Below are positions 42,224 through 51,039 of a stretch of 64,000 nt of DNA, one piece after another. The stretch comes from JAFNAG01 sp041501225. GTDB taxonomy: Bacteria; Acidobacteriota; UBA6911. Under the pieces are notes generated by a model that saw only the letters and a program-made list of their open reading frames with translations, ran no database searches and was not told where the DNA came from. Made by a program: the position numbers and the translations under genes. The stretch's first letter is position 1; each line of letters begins with the position of its first letter. The stretch spans positions 1 through 64,000 of the forward strand of contig JBGQNR010000008.1 of NCBI GenBank assembly GCA_041501225.1, in the 5' to 3' direction.

Positions 42224-42847
42224 ATGACGCGTCTGTACATTGACAAGCGGGAAATTGCGCCTCTCCCACCGGATCTGAATTCTCTGGATCAGGTCCTCAG
42301 GCTGGTCGAGTCCAACCATCTCCCACGCAACATGGTGATTCGACAAGTCCAGGTGGATGGAGTCCCCTTGATCCAGGATGACCAGGAGGCCGGTTTCCAG
42401 GAGGATATCTGCGATCGGGAAACGATCGAGATTTTCACCTCGACTTTGCGCGAGGTTGCAGTCGACTCGATCCGTGAGGCCGTGACGTATCTTGAGCGCG
42501 CAGAGGCTGCAATCCCTTCACTTTCATCGAGTTTACGGATTCAGGCCGAACCGGAGGCCTCCTCGAATCTGAGACAGTTCTACGAAGGAATCTACTTCAT
42601 CAATTTGCTCCTGCAAAGGCTGGAACAGTCATTTCAAATCCCGTTTGCCGGCCTGAAGATCCGTAGCGGTAGCGCCCAGGATTGCTGCATCAAATTGGCG
42701 GCTCTGCTCAAAGAGGTCATTGAGGCCCACGAAAAAAGAGATTTCGGTTTGCTGGCAGATCTTTTGGAGTATGAAATTGGGCCTCTGATTCCAGCCTTCA
42801 AGGAGACTTTTGAGGCGATAAACTCCCGGATTCTCAGGGAACAATAA
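42224..42847 (+). CDS. unknown protein between fliC and the glycan genes
   Basis: I do not recognise this 207-residue soluble protein. It begins MTRLYIDKREIAPLPPDLNS, with an N-terminal beta-rich part (VIRQVQVDGVPLIQDD) and a mainly helical remainder (IREAVTYLERAEAAIPSLSS, INLLLQRLEQSFQIPFAGLK, ending ETFEAINSRILREQ). The ATG at 42224 follows GGAAAGGAAA; longer in-frame starts upstream have no ribosome-binding site. It lies 20 bases before the PseG-like gene, so it may be part of that operon or serve the filament. Confidence 0.75.
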   Translation: MTRLYIDKREIAPLPPDLNSLDQVLRLVESNHLPRNMVIRQVQVDGVPLIQDDQEAGFQEDICDRETIEIFTSTLREVAVDSIREAVTYLERAEAAIPSLSSSLRIQAEPEASSNLRQFYEGIYFINLLLQRLEQSFQIPFAGLKIRSGSAQDCCIKLAALLKEVIEAHEKRDFGLLADLLEYEIGPLIPAFKETFEAINSRILREQ

Positions 42848-42867
42848 GCAAGTCAAAGGTATGTCAG

Positions 42868-43941
42868 ATGAAGCAACCGGGTGCCAAAACGTTGACGCTT
42901 CTGCCGAGGAATAGTCCGCGCAAGAAGTTATTGGTGCGGACTGTGGCAGGGCCGGCCATCGGTTTTGGTCATCTGAGAAGAACTCTAATCCTGGCGGGAA
43001 AGCTGCGGCGATGGGCGCAGCCTTTGTTTTTGCTCGATTCCGACGATCTCTGGTCCCAGGAACAGGTGATGGCCGGCGATTTTAATTACCAATGTTTCGA
43101 TGCGCGTAAACCCTGGCACGGTCTGAAAGCCGCTGCCGGGCTTCTGATCGATACCCGGCAGAATGCGGGCCTGCGCCGCCTGGTCGCGGAGGCGCGGGTG
43201 CGCGGGATTCCCGTCGTCAGCATTCACGATCTCGGCCTCGCCCCCATTGCATCCGATATAGCGATCGACGGCAGTATTTTGCCGGCGACGGACAACTTCC
43301 GACAGCACGCCGCCACCTGTCTTACCGGCATGGGCTATTTCGTACTGGAAGACAGCTGCGAGCAGCTTCACAGAGAATCCAAGACCATCCGTCGCCGGAT
43401 CCAAAAGGTCGTCATCAATCTCGGTGGAGGGGATGGAAGCAGATTCTTCCGGACCGTCCTCAAAGGCCTGCGCTCCGCCGACACTCCACTGGAAGTCATA
43501 GGCCTTCCTGGATTCTGTTCATGGGGGCAGGAGACGGTCACGCGCACCTCGTGGGACCCGCTGCGTTTTCGCTGGCTTTCTCGCAAAGAAGATGTGGCCA
43601 AGCTAATGTTCGCTGCTGATCTCGTCATTTCAGCCGGTGGCTGCGCTGCGTATGAAGCCCTATGCGTGGGGGCTCCCCTATGCGCCCTCTCTGTTGACCA
43701 CTACCAGGCAGCCACTGTGGCGGCTTTGGCGGATGCCGGGGCGTGCATAGATTTGGGCTTGGGTGCTCAGCTGCGCAGTGGCGATGTGCGGCGCCGATTC
43801 GCCGAGTTGGACCTGAATCCCGATTTGAGGCGCCGATTGTCGGCGCACGGGCGCAGACTAGTCGACGGCGGGGGCGCGCAGCGGGTAGCCCGGATTTTGC
43901 GCAGCATCCTATCCGGAAAAACCCAGGACAATAACAATTAA
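42868..43941 (+). CDS. PseG/SpsG-like nucleotide-sugar hydrolase
   Basis: PseG removes UDP from a 2,4-diacetamido sugar in nonulosonic acid synthesis. The 357 residues have a GT28-like fold: TVAGPAIGFGHLRRTLILAG with the conserved GxGHxxR, VVSIHDLGLAPIASDIAIDG, and the nucleotide-binding C-terminal part VVINLGGGDGSRF, VISAGGCAAYEALCVGAPLC. Similar to SpsG of Bacillus spore coat sugar operons. It starts the glycan block; the sugar identity cannot be read from sequence. Confidence 0.82.
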   Translation: MKQPGAKTLTLLPRNSPRKKLLVRTVAGPAIGFGHLRRTLILAGKLRRWAQPLFLLDSDDLWSQEQVMAGDFNYQCFDARKPWHGLKAAAGLLIDTRQNAGLRRLVAEARVRGIPVVSIHDLGLAPIASDIAIDGSILPATDNFRQHAATCLTGMGYFVLEDSCEQLHRESKTIRRRIQKVVINLGGGDGSRFFRTVLKGLRSADTPLEVIGLPGFCSWGQETVTRTSWDPLRFRWLSRKEDVAKLMFAADLVISAGGCAAYEALCVGAPLCALSVDHYQAATVAALADAGACIDLGLGAQLRSGDVRRRFAELDLNPDLRRRLSAHGRRLVDGGGAQRVARILRSILSGKTQDNNN

Positions 43942-44056
43942 GGAAGGACGGATGGTGAACGGAGAGTTTCTGATGGTGTATGCGAACGGCTGGGCTCGAA
44001 GACCGGTTTCGCAATCGCCATTTGTCCTTTGTAGACCGTCATTCTGAAAGAGCCCG

Positions 44057-44743
44057 ATGATCCGAGCATTGATTTTTGATTTGGACGACACCCTGTATCG
44101 CGAAAGGGATTTCCTTGCCAGCGGCTTTCTGGCTGTGGCGGAATACGTCTGCGCCTCTTGCGGAAAGCCCTGCGATGAGATCCATGCCTTCATGATGATG
44201 ACGTTCGAACACGAAGGGAGATACCGGGTGATGCCCGCATTGCTGGAGCGGCTTCCCGGTTCCCGATTGCAGATTTCGGACCTCGTCGGCGTCTATCGTC
44301 GCCACACGCCCGCGATCCAGTTGTTTGCAGGATATAACCAACTCTTGCGTGAACTCCATGCCGTCTATCGAATTGGCATTGTGACCGATGGTTTTCCGGA
44401 CGTGCAGAGGGCAAAGTGCGCGGCTCTCGGCCTGGAAGAGGCGGTGGACAGCATTCTCTACACTTGGGAAAACGGAGAGGACAAAGAAAAGCCGCACCCG
44501 GCGCCCTTTCTCCAGATGTTGGACCGTCTCCAGGTGCCGGCGTCCGAGACTCTTTTTGTCGGAGACAGCCTGGAAAAGGATGTGCGCGGCGCTCGCGGCG
44601 TGGGGATGAAATGTGTGCAAGTACAAAGAGCGCCGATCGGACCCGGCACCCAGGGCGGAGAAACCGGGGATTTTGTTGTCGAATCGTTGGCCCAGCTTCC
44701 ACTCATCTTGAGACAACTCGAGGATCAAAATGGGGCAGCATGA
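44057..44743 (+). CDS. HAD-superfamily phosphatase
   Basis: A 228-residue HAD hydrolase with motif I IFDLDDTLY (Asp8 and Asp10), motif II VTDGFP, a C-terminal Lys and motif IV VGDSLEKDVRGARGVGMKC. Its stop overlaps the NeuB-like gene by 14 bases, indicating co-translation. It may remove a phosphate from a sugar intermediate in the nonulosonic pathway; the substrate is unknown. Confidence 0.85.
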   Translation: MIRALIFDLDDTLYRERDFLASGFLAVAEYVCASCGKPCDEIHAFMMMTFEHEGRYRVMPALLERLPGSRLQISDLVGVYRRHTPAIQLFAGYNQLLRELHAVYRIGIVTDGFPDVQRAKCAALGLEEAVDSILYTWENGEDKEKPHPAPFLQMLDRLQVPASETLFVGDSLEKDVRGARGVGMKCVQVQRAPIGPGTQGGETGDFVVESLAQLPLILRQLEDQNGAA

Positions 44744-45791
44744 GCTTGTATTGGGGGGAAAAACCGTCGGTGCTTCCTCCAGGGTGTTTGTGATTGCGGA
44801 AATCGGCATCAATCATGATGGCAGCGCGGAGCAGGCGATGCAACTTATCGATGCTGCCGCCGATTGCGGCGCCGACGCTGTGAAGTTTCAGACCTTCCGA
44901 GCCGATCGTCTGATGGTGCGCTCCACCGACCGGCTGGCGCAGCAAGAGGAGGGCAGCGAGTCGGCGTTTCAGATGTTTCGTCGCTTGGAGCTTTCGTGGG
45001 AGGATCACAAGAGACTCAAGGCTCGGGCGGACAGCCGCGGTGTGCTTTTTCTTTCCACTCCCTTCGACGAAGAGAGCGCCGACTTTCTGGACTCCCTCGG
45101 TGTGGCGGCATTCAAAATTGCCTCGTCCGACCTGACCCATTTGCCGCTCCTGCGTCATCTGGCGCGCAAGGGAAAGCCGCTGCTCCTTTCGACCGGGATG
45201 TCCCATCTGGATGAGGTCGGAGAAGCGGTGACCGCTTTGCGGGAGAGCGGTGCTTCCGACATCGTGCTGCTTCATTGCGTCTCGAGTTATCCCGCGCCAC
45301 CGGACTCGTTGAATCTGAAGGCGATTCAGACGCTGCGTGAACGCTTCAATATGCCCGTTGGTTTTTCCGATCACAGCGAAGGAATTCTTTTCAGCCTCAT
45401 TGCCGCAGCTCTGGGTGCGAGGGTAGTGGAAAAGCACTTCACGCTGGATCGGCGCGCTCCTGGTCCTGACCACAAGGTCAGCATTGAGCCGAAAGATCTC
45501 CGCGAGTTGGTGTCCCAACTCTCGCTGGTAGACGCAAGCCTTGGAAACGGCCGCAAACGTCCTGCGGGCGCGGAAGAGCAGAGCCGGCTGCTGAGCCGGC
45601 GCAGCATCGTGGCTGTGGTCGACATTCCCATGAATGTGACCATCCAGCCCTCCATGCTTACCTGCAAGCGTCCAGCCGGCGGTATTGATCCGCGTGATGT
45701 CGACCGGGTAACGGGCGCGCAGGCCCGCAGGCATATTGCGAAAGACAGCATTCTGCGCTGGGTGGATCTCCAGCAGCCGGGGGAGCGATAG
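44730..45791 (+). CDS. NeuB/PseI/SpsE-type nonulosonic acid synthase
   Basis: Condenses a 6-carbon amino sugar with phosphoenolpyruvate to a nine-carbon acid. The 353 residues have the TIM-barrel opening VFVIAEIGINHDGSAEQAMQ, ADAVKFQTFRADRL, VAAFKIASSDLTHLPLLRHL, LHCVSSYP and EKHFTLDRRAPGPDHKVSI, and a C-terminal SAF/antifreeze-like domain (about 285-350). Substrate (pseudaminic, legionaminic or sialic) is not determinable by eye. The overlap with the HAD gene and the PseG neighbour favour a bacterial flagellin sugar. Confidence 0.92.
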   Translation: MGQHELVLGGKTVGASSRVFVIAEIGINHDGSAEQAMQLIDAAADCGADAVKFQTFRADRLMVRSTDRLAQQEEGSESAFQMFRRLELSWEDHKRLKARADSRGVLFLSTPFDEESADFLDSLGVAAFKIASSDLTHLPLLRHLARKGKPLLLSTGMSHLDEVGEAVTALRESGASDIVLLHCVSSYPAPPDSLNLKAIQTLRERFNMPVGFSDHSEGILFSLIAAALGARVVEKHFTLDRRAPGPDHKVSIEPKDLRELVSQLSLVDASLGNGRKRPAGAEEQSRLLSRRSIVAVVDIPMNVTIQPSMLTCKRPAGGIDPRDVDRVTGAQARRHIAKDSILRWVDLQQPGER

Positions 45792-45933
45792 AGCCTGCCG
45801 CAGTATGCGGAGTATGTCTGACGGATGCGAAGACACCGCAAAGCAGGAGGTGCGAAATCATCCGGCGTTGGGACGAAGTGGGAAAAGGCGGAATGTCGAA
45901 AACCATGAATTTGGCGAAAGGGGAAACAAATTA

Positions 45934-47007
45934 ATGCGCGAAGTCAACGTGCTTATTACTGCAGCCAGCCGGCGTGTGCCGCTCATCCAGGCTTTTGTGC
46001 AGGCACTGAAGCGTTTGGGAGTGCGCGGGAATGTAATCACGACGGACATGAATATACTCAGCCCGGGCCTATACTTCAGTGATCGCCACTACCTCGTTCC
46101 GCTTACCACCGATGGACAATACCTCCCCGCCATCAAGTCGATCTGTTTCAAGGAGCGGATCCACCTGCTTATCCCCACGATTGACGATGAACTGCCGCTC
46201 TTTGGTTTCCATGCCGAGTCCTTCCTGGAGATGGGTGTGCGGGTTGCGGTCTCGGGGGCCGAAGCGGGGATCATCTGTAACGACAAGCAGAAGACCGTGG
46301 AGTACCTGGCAGGGAAAGGCATTCCGGTGCCGCGCACCTGGCTCCCGCATGAACTGGTTTTCGAAGAGCTCCGTTACCCGCTGTTTCTGAAACCGCGCCG
46401 CGGGCGCGGGAGCGTTGGCGCCTACCCGATTAACGACGAGAGGGAATTGCGCTTCTTCTTAAGTTATGTGGCCGCCCCCGTGGTTCAGGAATATCTGCCT
46501 GGGCGTGAGTTCACGATCGATGTCCTGGCGGATTTCAACGGTAGAATTATCAGTGCCGTACCTCGAGAACGATTGGTGGTGCGCTCCGGCGTGACCGATC
46601 GCGGCCAAACGTGGAACAATCCAGCTTTGATCGATCTCGGCGTGCGTGTCGCGGAGGTTCTGCAGATTCGCGGCCCGGCCAATATCCAGCTCAAGTGGCA
46701 TGAGGCAAAGGGCACGGTGTTCGAAGTCAATCCCCGTTTCTCCGGAGGGATCAACCTCACGATTGCCGCAGGCGCCGACTTTCCTGCATGGCTGATCGAG
46801 ATGCGCCTGGGATGCCCGGTTCGACCTGCCTTGGGCAAGTTCACAGACAAGTTGTTAATGACGTGCTATGAATCCGCGATTTACCTCGCTCCCGACCTTG
46901 CTGCAGCAGGCAGCATGAAGCAAGTCAACGCGGAAGTTCTGCCGACCGCTGCTAGCCGGACCGTGCGCGGCAATGTGGCGGCGAACAGGTCTCTTGCTGA
47001 GGCCTAG
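45934..47007 (+). CDS. ATP-grasp protein, CarB/PylC-like
   Basis: A 357-residue ATP-grasp protein: N-terminal pre-ATP domain (NVLITAASRRVPLIQAFVQA), the ATP-binding loop (LFLKPRRGRGSVGAYPIN), metal-binding FEVNPRFSGGINLT. It would form a carboxylate-amine or similar bond on a sugar or lipid precursor; inside this glycan cluster, attachment of an amino-acid-like group to a nonulosonic acid is possible but unproven. ATG at 45934 follows AAAGGGGAAAC; an upstream in-frame ATG would overlap the NeuB-like gene. Confidence 0.75.
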   Translation: MREVNVLITAASRRVPLIQAFVQALKRLGVRGNVITTDMNILSPGLYFSDRHYLVPLTTDGQYLPAIKSICFKERIHLLIPTIDDELPLFGFHAESFLEMGVRVAVSGAEAGIICNDKQKTVEYLAGKGIPVPRTWLPHELVFEELRYPLFLKPRRGRGSVGAYPINDERELRFFLSYVAAPVVQEYLPGREFTIDVLADFNGRIISAVPRERLVVRSGVTDRGQTWNNPALIDLGVRVAEVLQIRGPANIQLKWHEAKGTVFEVNPRFSGGINLTIAAGADFPAWLIEMRLGCPVRPALGKFTDKLLMTCYESAIYLAPDLAAAGSMKQVNAEVLPTAASRTVRGNVAANRSLAEA

Positions 47008-47046
47008 CGGCGTGGGATTCGGATTGGCACTGAGAGGAGGGCACGA

Positions 47047-47760
47047 ATGAAGGCAGTGATCCTGGCCGGAGGGAAGGGCGCCCGGCTTGCTCCCTATACC
47101 ACCATCTTTCCCAAACCGCTGGTACCGATCGGTGATCGACCCATTCTGGAAATCATCATCCGGCAATTGGTTCGACAGGGCATTGGAGATATCATCCTCT
47201 CGGTCGGGCATCTGGGTGAATTGATTGAAGCCTACTTCCAAAATGGGCATCGCAACATCCCCGGACTGGACTTGAGCTACATACGCGAATCCCGGCCGCT
47301 CGGAACCGCCGGGCCGCTGTCGCGCATCTCCGGGCTGGATGACACCTTTATGGTAATGAATGGGGATGTGCTTACGAACCTGGATTATCAATCGCTATGT
47401 TCGTCCCATCGGGCCTCAGGGGCGGCGCTTACGATTGCCACGCATCGCAAGGAGGTGCGCATCGACCTGGGAGTGCTCGAAACTAACGATCATCATGAGC
47501 TGGTTGCGTACCGTGAAAAGCCTCTCTACTCCTTTGATGTCAGCATGGGAATCTACGTTTACGAGCCAAGAGTGCTCCAGTTCATTACCAAAGAGGAATA
47601 CCTCGATTTCCCGGATCTGGTGCTTCGACTCCTGAATAGCGGGGAAAAGGTGGTCGGATACCATTCCGATGATTTCTGGTTCGATATCGGCCGCCGGGAG
47701 GATTATGAGCTTGCCCAACAGGAATTTCAGGAACGAGCAGCTTCCTTCGCCCTCGCCTGA
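47047..47760 (+). CDS. sugar-nucleotide transferase (RmlA/PtmE-like)
   Basis: A 237-residue nucleotidyltransferase that activates a sugar 1-phosphate. Motifs: KAVILAGGKGARLAPYTTIF with FPKPLVPIGDRPILEIIIRQ, DTFMVMNGDVLTNLD, FWFDIGRREDYELAQQEF. This resembles the GlcN-1-P/Glc-1-P transferases of legionaminic and other flagellar sugar operons. Its end overlaps the next gene by 56 bases, which is long for a real overlap; the aminotransferase start may be later. Confidence 0.87.
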   Translation: MKAVILAGGKGARLAPYTTIFPKPLVPIGDRPILEIIIRQLVRQGIGDIILSVGHLGELIEAYFQNGHRNIPGLDLSYIRESRPLGTAGPLSRISGLDDTFMVMNGDVLTNLDYQSLCSSHRASGAALTIATHRKEVRIDLGVLETNDHHELVAYREKPLYSFDVSMGIYVYEPRVLQFITKEEYLDFPDLVLRLLNSGEKVVGYHSDDFWFDIGRREDYELAQQEFQERAASFALA

Positions 47761-48889
47761 GTGGCGAGTGCCCCTCAGCGAGCCCAGCTTTGCCGAAGCT
47801 GAAGTCCAAGCGGCTGTGACCGTACTGCGCTCAGGCTGGTGGACCTACGGCCCGGTAACGCGCACGCTGGAATCGGAGTTTGCCGAGTATGTCGGGGTGC
47901 CGCACGCGATTGCGGTTTCCAGCGGTACCGCCGCTCTGCATCTCGCCTTCGCAGCCCTGGGACTTGCGCCAGGGGAGGAAGTTCTTACGCCTTCCCTGAC
48001 CTTCGTAGCGGCCGCGAATTGCATCATCCATGCGGGCGGTGCGCCGCGTTTCGTCGACGTGAACTCGCTCGAGCAGCCGCTGACAGCGCCCGAAACCCTG
48101 GAGCGGGCCATCACTCCTCGCACGCGCGGCATCTGCGTGATGCACTATGGCGGCTACCCTTGCTCCATGGATGCTGTGATCGAAATCGCACGACGCCACG
48201 GGCTGTGGGTTGTGGAGGATTCGGCCCATGCGCCGGGAGCCAAATGGAAGGGGCGACGCTGCGGCGCCTGGGGAGACGCAGGCTGCTTCAGTTTTTTTGG
48301 CAACAAGAATCTTACCTGCGGCGAGGGAGGCATGATCACGACTGCAAGTGACGAACTGGCGCAGAAGATCAAAAACCTCCGCTCGCACGGCATGAGCTCC
48401 CTGACATGGGATCGCTACCAGGGACACCAGTTTTCGTACGACGTACTGCAGGCGGGCTTCAACTATCGTATGGATGATCTACGCGCGGCAATTCTCAGGG
48501 TACAGCTGTCTGCGCTGGAGGAGTCCAATCGTCGCAGAGAGCAGCGCGTGGCATGGTACCGGGAGCTGTTGGCGTCCGACCCTCGCTGGCTCCTGCCATT
48601 TGCCCACCATCCTGGTGAATCATCATTTCACCTGTTTCCCATCGTGCTCGCCGGAAATGTGGATCGCGCGCGCGTTGTGGCCGGGCTCAAAACCAGCGGA
48701 GTGCAATCGAGCGTTCATTATCCGCCGGTGCACCAATTCAGTTTTTATCGCCAACTCGGCTTGCCTCCCGCCGATTTGGAGGTTTCAGAGACTCTCGGAT
48801 GCAGGCTCCTCACGCTGCCGCTATATCCGGACATGACCCGGGATCAGATTGAATGGGTTGTCAAAAGCCTGCGCGACGCTACGACCTGA
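47705..48889 (+). CDS. DegT/DnrJ/EryC1 sugar aminotransferase (PseC/LegC/SpsC-like)
   Basis: A PLP aminotransferase making a 4-amino sugar. The 394 residues contain GWWTYGPVTRTLESEFAEYV, ISVSSGTAALHLAFAALGL (IAVSSGTAALHLAFAALG in the gene), VEDSAHAPGAKWKGRRCG, and SFFGNKNLTCGEGGMITT with the PLP-binding Lys at about 201, and the sugar site FNYRMDDLRAAILRVQL. The ATG at 47705 follows GGGAGG. It works with the PseG-like and NeuB-like enzymes. Confidence 0.9.
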   Translation: MSLPNRNFRNEQLPSPSPEWRVPLSEPSFAEAEVQAAVTVLRSGWWTYGPVTRTLESEFAEYVGVPHAIAVSSGTAALHLAFAALGLAPGEEVLTPSLTFVAAANCIIHAGGAPRFVDVNSLEQPLTAPETLERAITPRTRGICVMHYGGYPCSMDAVIEIARRHGLWVVEDSAHAPGAKWKGRRCGAWGDAGCFSFFGNKNLTCGEGGMITTASDELAQKIKNLRSHGMSSLTWDRYQGHQFSYDVLQAGFNYRMDDLRAAILRVQLSALEESNRRREQRVAWYRELLASDPRWLLPFAHHPGESSFHLFPIVLAGNVDRARVVAGLKTSGVQSSVHYPPVHQFSFYRQLGLPPADLEVSETLGCRLLTLPLYPDMTRDQIEWVVKSLRDATT

Positions 48890-49066
48890 GCGATGCGACA
48901 GGTGAATGTGCAAAACAGGCCGCATCCGACAGACGGGGCTTGCGATCGAATATTCCTGGGACCTGAGCATTGTGCGGCGCCCGGCGCCGACTCAGGCACA
49001 GTTCACGGGAGACTGCCAGGATAAGGGCAGCCCGAAATCCAGGATCCCCAAGGTTATAAAACGGAT

Positions 49067-49765
49067 ATGACACTGACTCTTGGCTTTCTGCAGGCCCGCA
49101 TGGGCAGTACGCGCTTGCCCGGCAAGGCATTGTTGCGCATTCAAGGCAAAAGCATCCTGGAACGTGCCGCCGATAGGTTGCGAGCCGCGGCCGCCCTGCA
49201 CGGAGTTGTGATTCTGACCACGACCCGGGATGTAGATGACCCGTTGGTGGCGGAGGCACGCCGGTTTGGGGCAGAGGTCTATCGTGGACCCGACCTCGAC
49301 GTCCTGGCCCGTTTCCGCCTGGCCGCCGAAATCTATCACCCGGACGTCATCGTCCGTGCAACTGGCGATAATCCCCTGATCGACGTGGGCTCCGTCGACC
49401 GTATTGTCCACAGACTCCAAGCTGGGCAGCTTGACTTCTGCATGGAACAGGACCTGCCCTACGGAGCCGCAACCGAGGCGGTCGCGCACGAGGCTCTTGC
49501 AGCAGCGGACCGCTTAGGCCATCTGCCCCACCATCGCGAGCATGTCACAATCTATATCAAGGAGCACTTGGAAGAATTTCGCACAGCATTCCTGGATCCA
49601 CCCGCGGCGCTGAGACGGCCCGAAGTTCGTCTGACTGTGGATACCCCTGCAGATCTTGCCTTTGTGCAAGGGATCATCGGCATGATCCCTGAGGATCGCT
49701 CTCCCGTTCCATTGGAGCGTTACCTAAGCCTGATCCAGCCGGGTTCGTCCAACGACGGGTCATAG
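49067..49765 (+). CDS. SpsF-type cytidylyltransferase
   Basis: Likely activates the nonulosonic acid with CTP, or a related nucleotidyl transfer. The 232 residues open LGFLQARMGSTRLPGKALLR, with DVLARFRLAAEIYHPDVIVR and ATGDNPLIDVGSVDRIV, and DFCMEQDLPYGAATEAVAHE. This matches SpsF of Bacillus spore-coat sugar operons more than PseF. It ends the glycan block; 213 bases separate it from flbD. Confidence 0.85.
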   Translation: MTLTLGFLQARMGSTRLPGKALLRIQGKSILERAADRLRAAAALHGVVILTTTRDVDDPLVAEARRFGAEVYRGPDLDVLARFRLAAEIYHPDVIVRATGDNPLIDVGSVDRIVHRLQAGQLDFCMEQDLPYGAATEAVAHEALAAADRLGHLPHHREHVTIYIKEHLEEFRTAFLDPPAALRRPEVRLTVDTPADLAFVQGIIGMIPEDRSPVPLERYLSLIQPGSSNDGS

Positions 49766-49918
49766 GGGCCGGTAACCATAATCGCTGTAAGATATTCCAC
49801 GATTTTCCTTTCAGCTTTTCGTCCGTGCAACGATCCTCTCAATGCAAGGGTTTGTTCAGGAGGGGTGCCGAATACGGGATTGTCTTCTCGTTAACCGCCA
49901 AAATTCCGTCACTTCTGT

Positions 49919-49946
49919 TAAGGCTTCTCGCCTTCTGCGCCGATAT
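49919..49946 (+). promoter_or_regulatory. sigma-28-type promoter for flbD-motA-motB
   Basis: TAAG, sixteen bases, GCCGATAT, 33 bases before flbD. The -10 half matches the consensus at seven of eight positions. It separates the motor genes from the glycan operon. Confidence 0.72.
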
Positions 49947-49978
49947 ATCCCACTGATTTAACAGACATAGGAAAACCC

Positions 49979-50200
49979 ATGATCATGTTGACCAAGATCA
50001 ACGGCCATCAGATCGTCTTGAATTCCGATCTGATCGAGTATATCGAGGAGACCCCGGATACGGTGATCACTTTGAATAACAACGACAAAGTGATAGTCAA
50101 GGACCGTATGACGGAGATCATCGAAAAGGTCGTTCGATATCGTCGGACTCTGGCAGGACTGATTGATGCGGAGCATGAACGCAGGCTGGTGAAGGTCTGA
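49979..50200 (+). CDS. flbD: FlbD-family small flagellar protein
   Basis: A 73-residue protein of the short FlbD family found before motA in many bacteria: MLTKINGHQIVLNSDLIEYI, TPDTVITLNNNDKVIVKDRM, EIIEKVVRYRRTL. It is unrelated to the Caulobacter transcription factor of the same name. The role is not established. MotA starts 26 bases downstream. Confidence 0.9.
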   Translation: MIMLTKINGHQIVLNSDLIEYIEETPDTVITLNNNDKVIVKDRMTEIIEKVVRYRRTLAGLIDAEHERRLVKV

Positions 50201-50225
50201 CGCTGCGGTTGGCTGAGGGATAAAA

Positions 50226-51023
50226 ATGGATCTAGGCACAATCATTGGGCTGTTGCTGGCTATCGTTGCGATATTGGGTGGGCAGGCGCTCGAGGGTGGA
50301 AAGATCGGGTCCATTCTCCAATTGACTGCCGCGCTGATTGTCCTCGGCGGAACATTCGGCGCCTGCATGATCCAGTTTCCCATCCACGTGTTTATTGGCA
50401 GCTGGAGCTCAGCCCTGGGAGCTTTCTTTGCGCCCAAGGTCAACAACAAGGATGTAATCACGGAGATCATCGGATACGCCAACAAGGCGCGAAGGCAGGG
50501 GATCATCTCTTTGGAATCGGATGTGGAATCCGTGAAAGATCCGTTTCTGAAAAAAGCGTTGAACATGGCTGTCGACGGTATAGAACCCAAGGCGCTGCGC
50601 GAAACCATGGAAGCAGAGATGGCCAACATGGAAGAAGAGGGCGAACTGCCGGTCAAATTCTGGGAAGCGGCGGGGGGCTATTCGCCGACGATCGGGATCA
50701 TTGGCGCCGTGCTGGGCCTGATCCACGTGATGGAGAACCTGACCGATCCCAGCAAGCTGGGTGGAGGGATCGCGGTCGCATTCGTAGCTACGGTTTACGG
50801 AGTCTCATTGGCCAATATCGTTTATCTCCCGATTGCCGGCAAACTCAAGCTCCGGCATCGCGCTCATATGGTATCCAAAGAGATCATCCTTGCCGGCGTA
50901 ATTGCGATTCTCGAGGGTGAGAACCCGCGCCTGATCGAGGACAAGCTCAAGAGTTACCTCAACCAGAAAGACCAAGAGGCCCTGTCGAAAAAGGAGCCGA
51001 GCGCACAAGCCAAGGCTGCCTGA
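50226..51023 (+). CDS. motA: flagellar motor stator protein MotA
   Basis: MotA forms the ion-driven stator with MotB and contacts FliG. The 265 residues have four membrane segments: I near 2-22, II near 32-52, III and IV around 155-210, and the conserved cytoplasmic loop with RQGIISLESDVESVKDPFLK and YSPTIGIIGAVLGLIHVMEN, and GGGIAVAFVATVYGVSLANI. It is preceded by flbD and followed by motB after 16 bases. Confidence 0.96.
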   Translation: MDLGTIIGLLLAIVAILGGQALEGGKIGSILQLTAALIVLGGTFGACMIQFPIHVFIGSWSSALGAFFAPKVNNKDVITEIIGYANKARRQGIISLESDVESVKDPFLKKALNMAVDGIEPKALRETMEAEMANMEEEGELPVKFWEAAGGYSPTIGIIGAVLGLIHVMENLTDPSKLGGGIAVAFVATVYGVSLANIVYLPIAGKLKLRHRAHMVSKEIILAGVIAILEGENPRLIEDKLKSYLNQKDQEALSKKEPSAQAKAA

Positions 51024-51039
51024 TCGGGAGTTTTAACCA

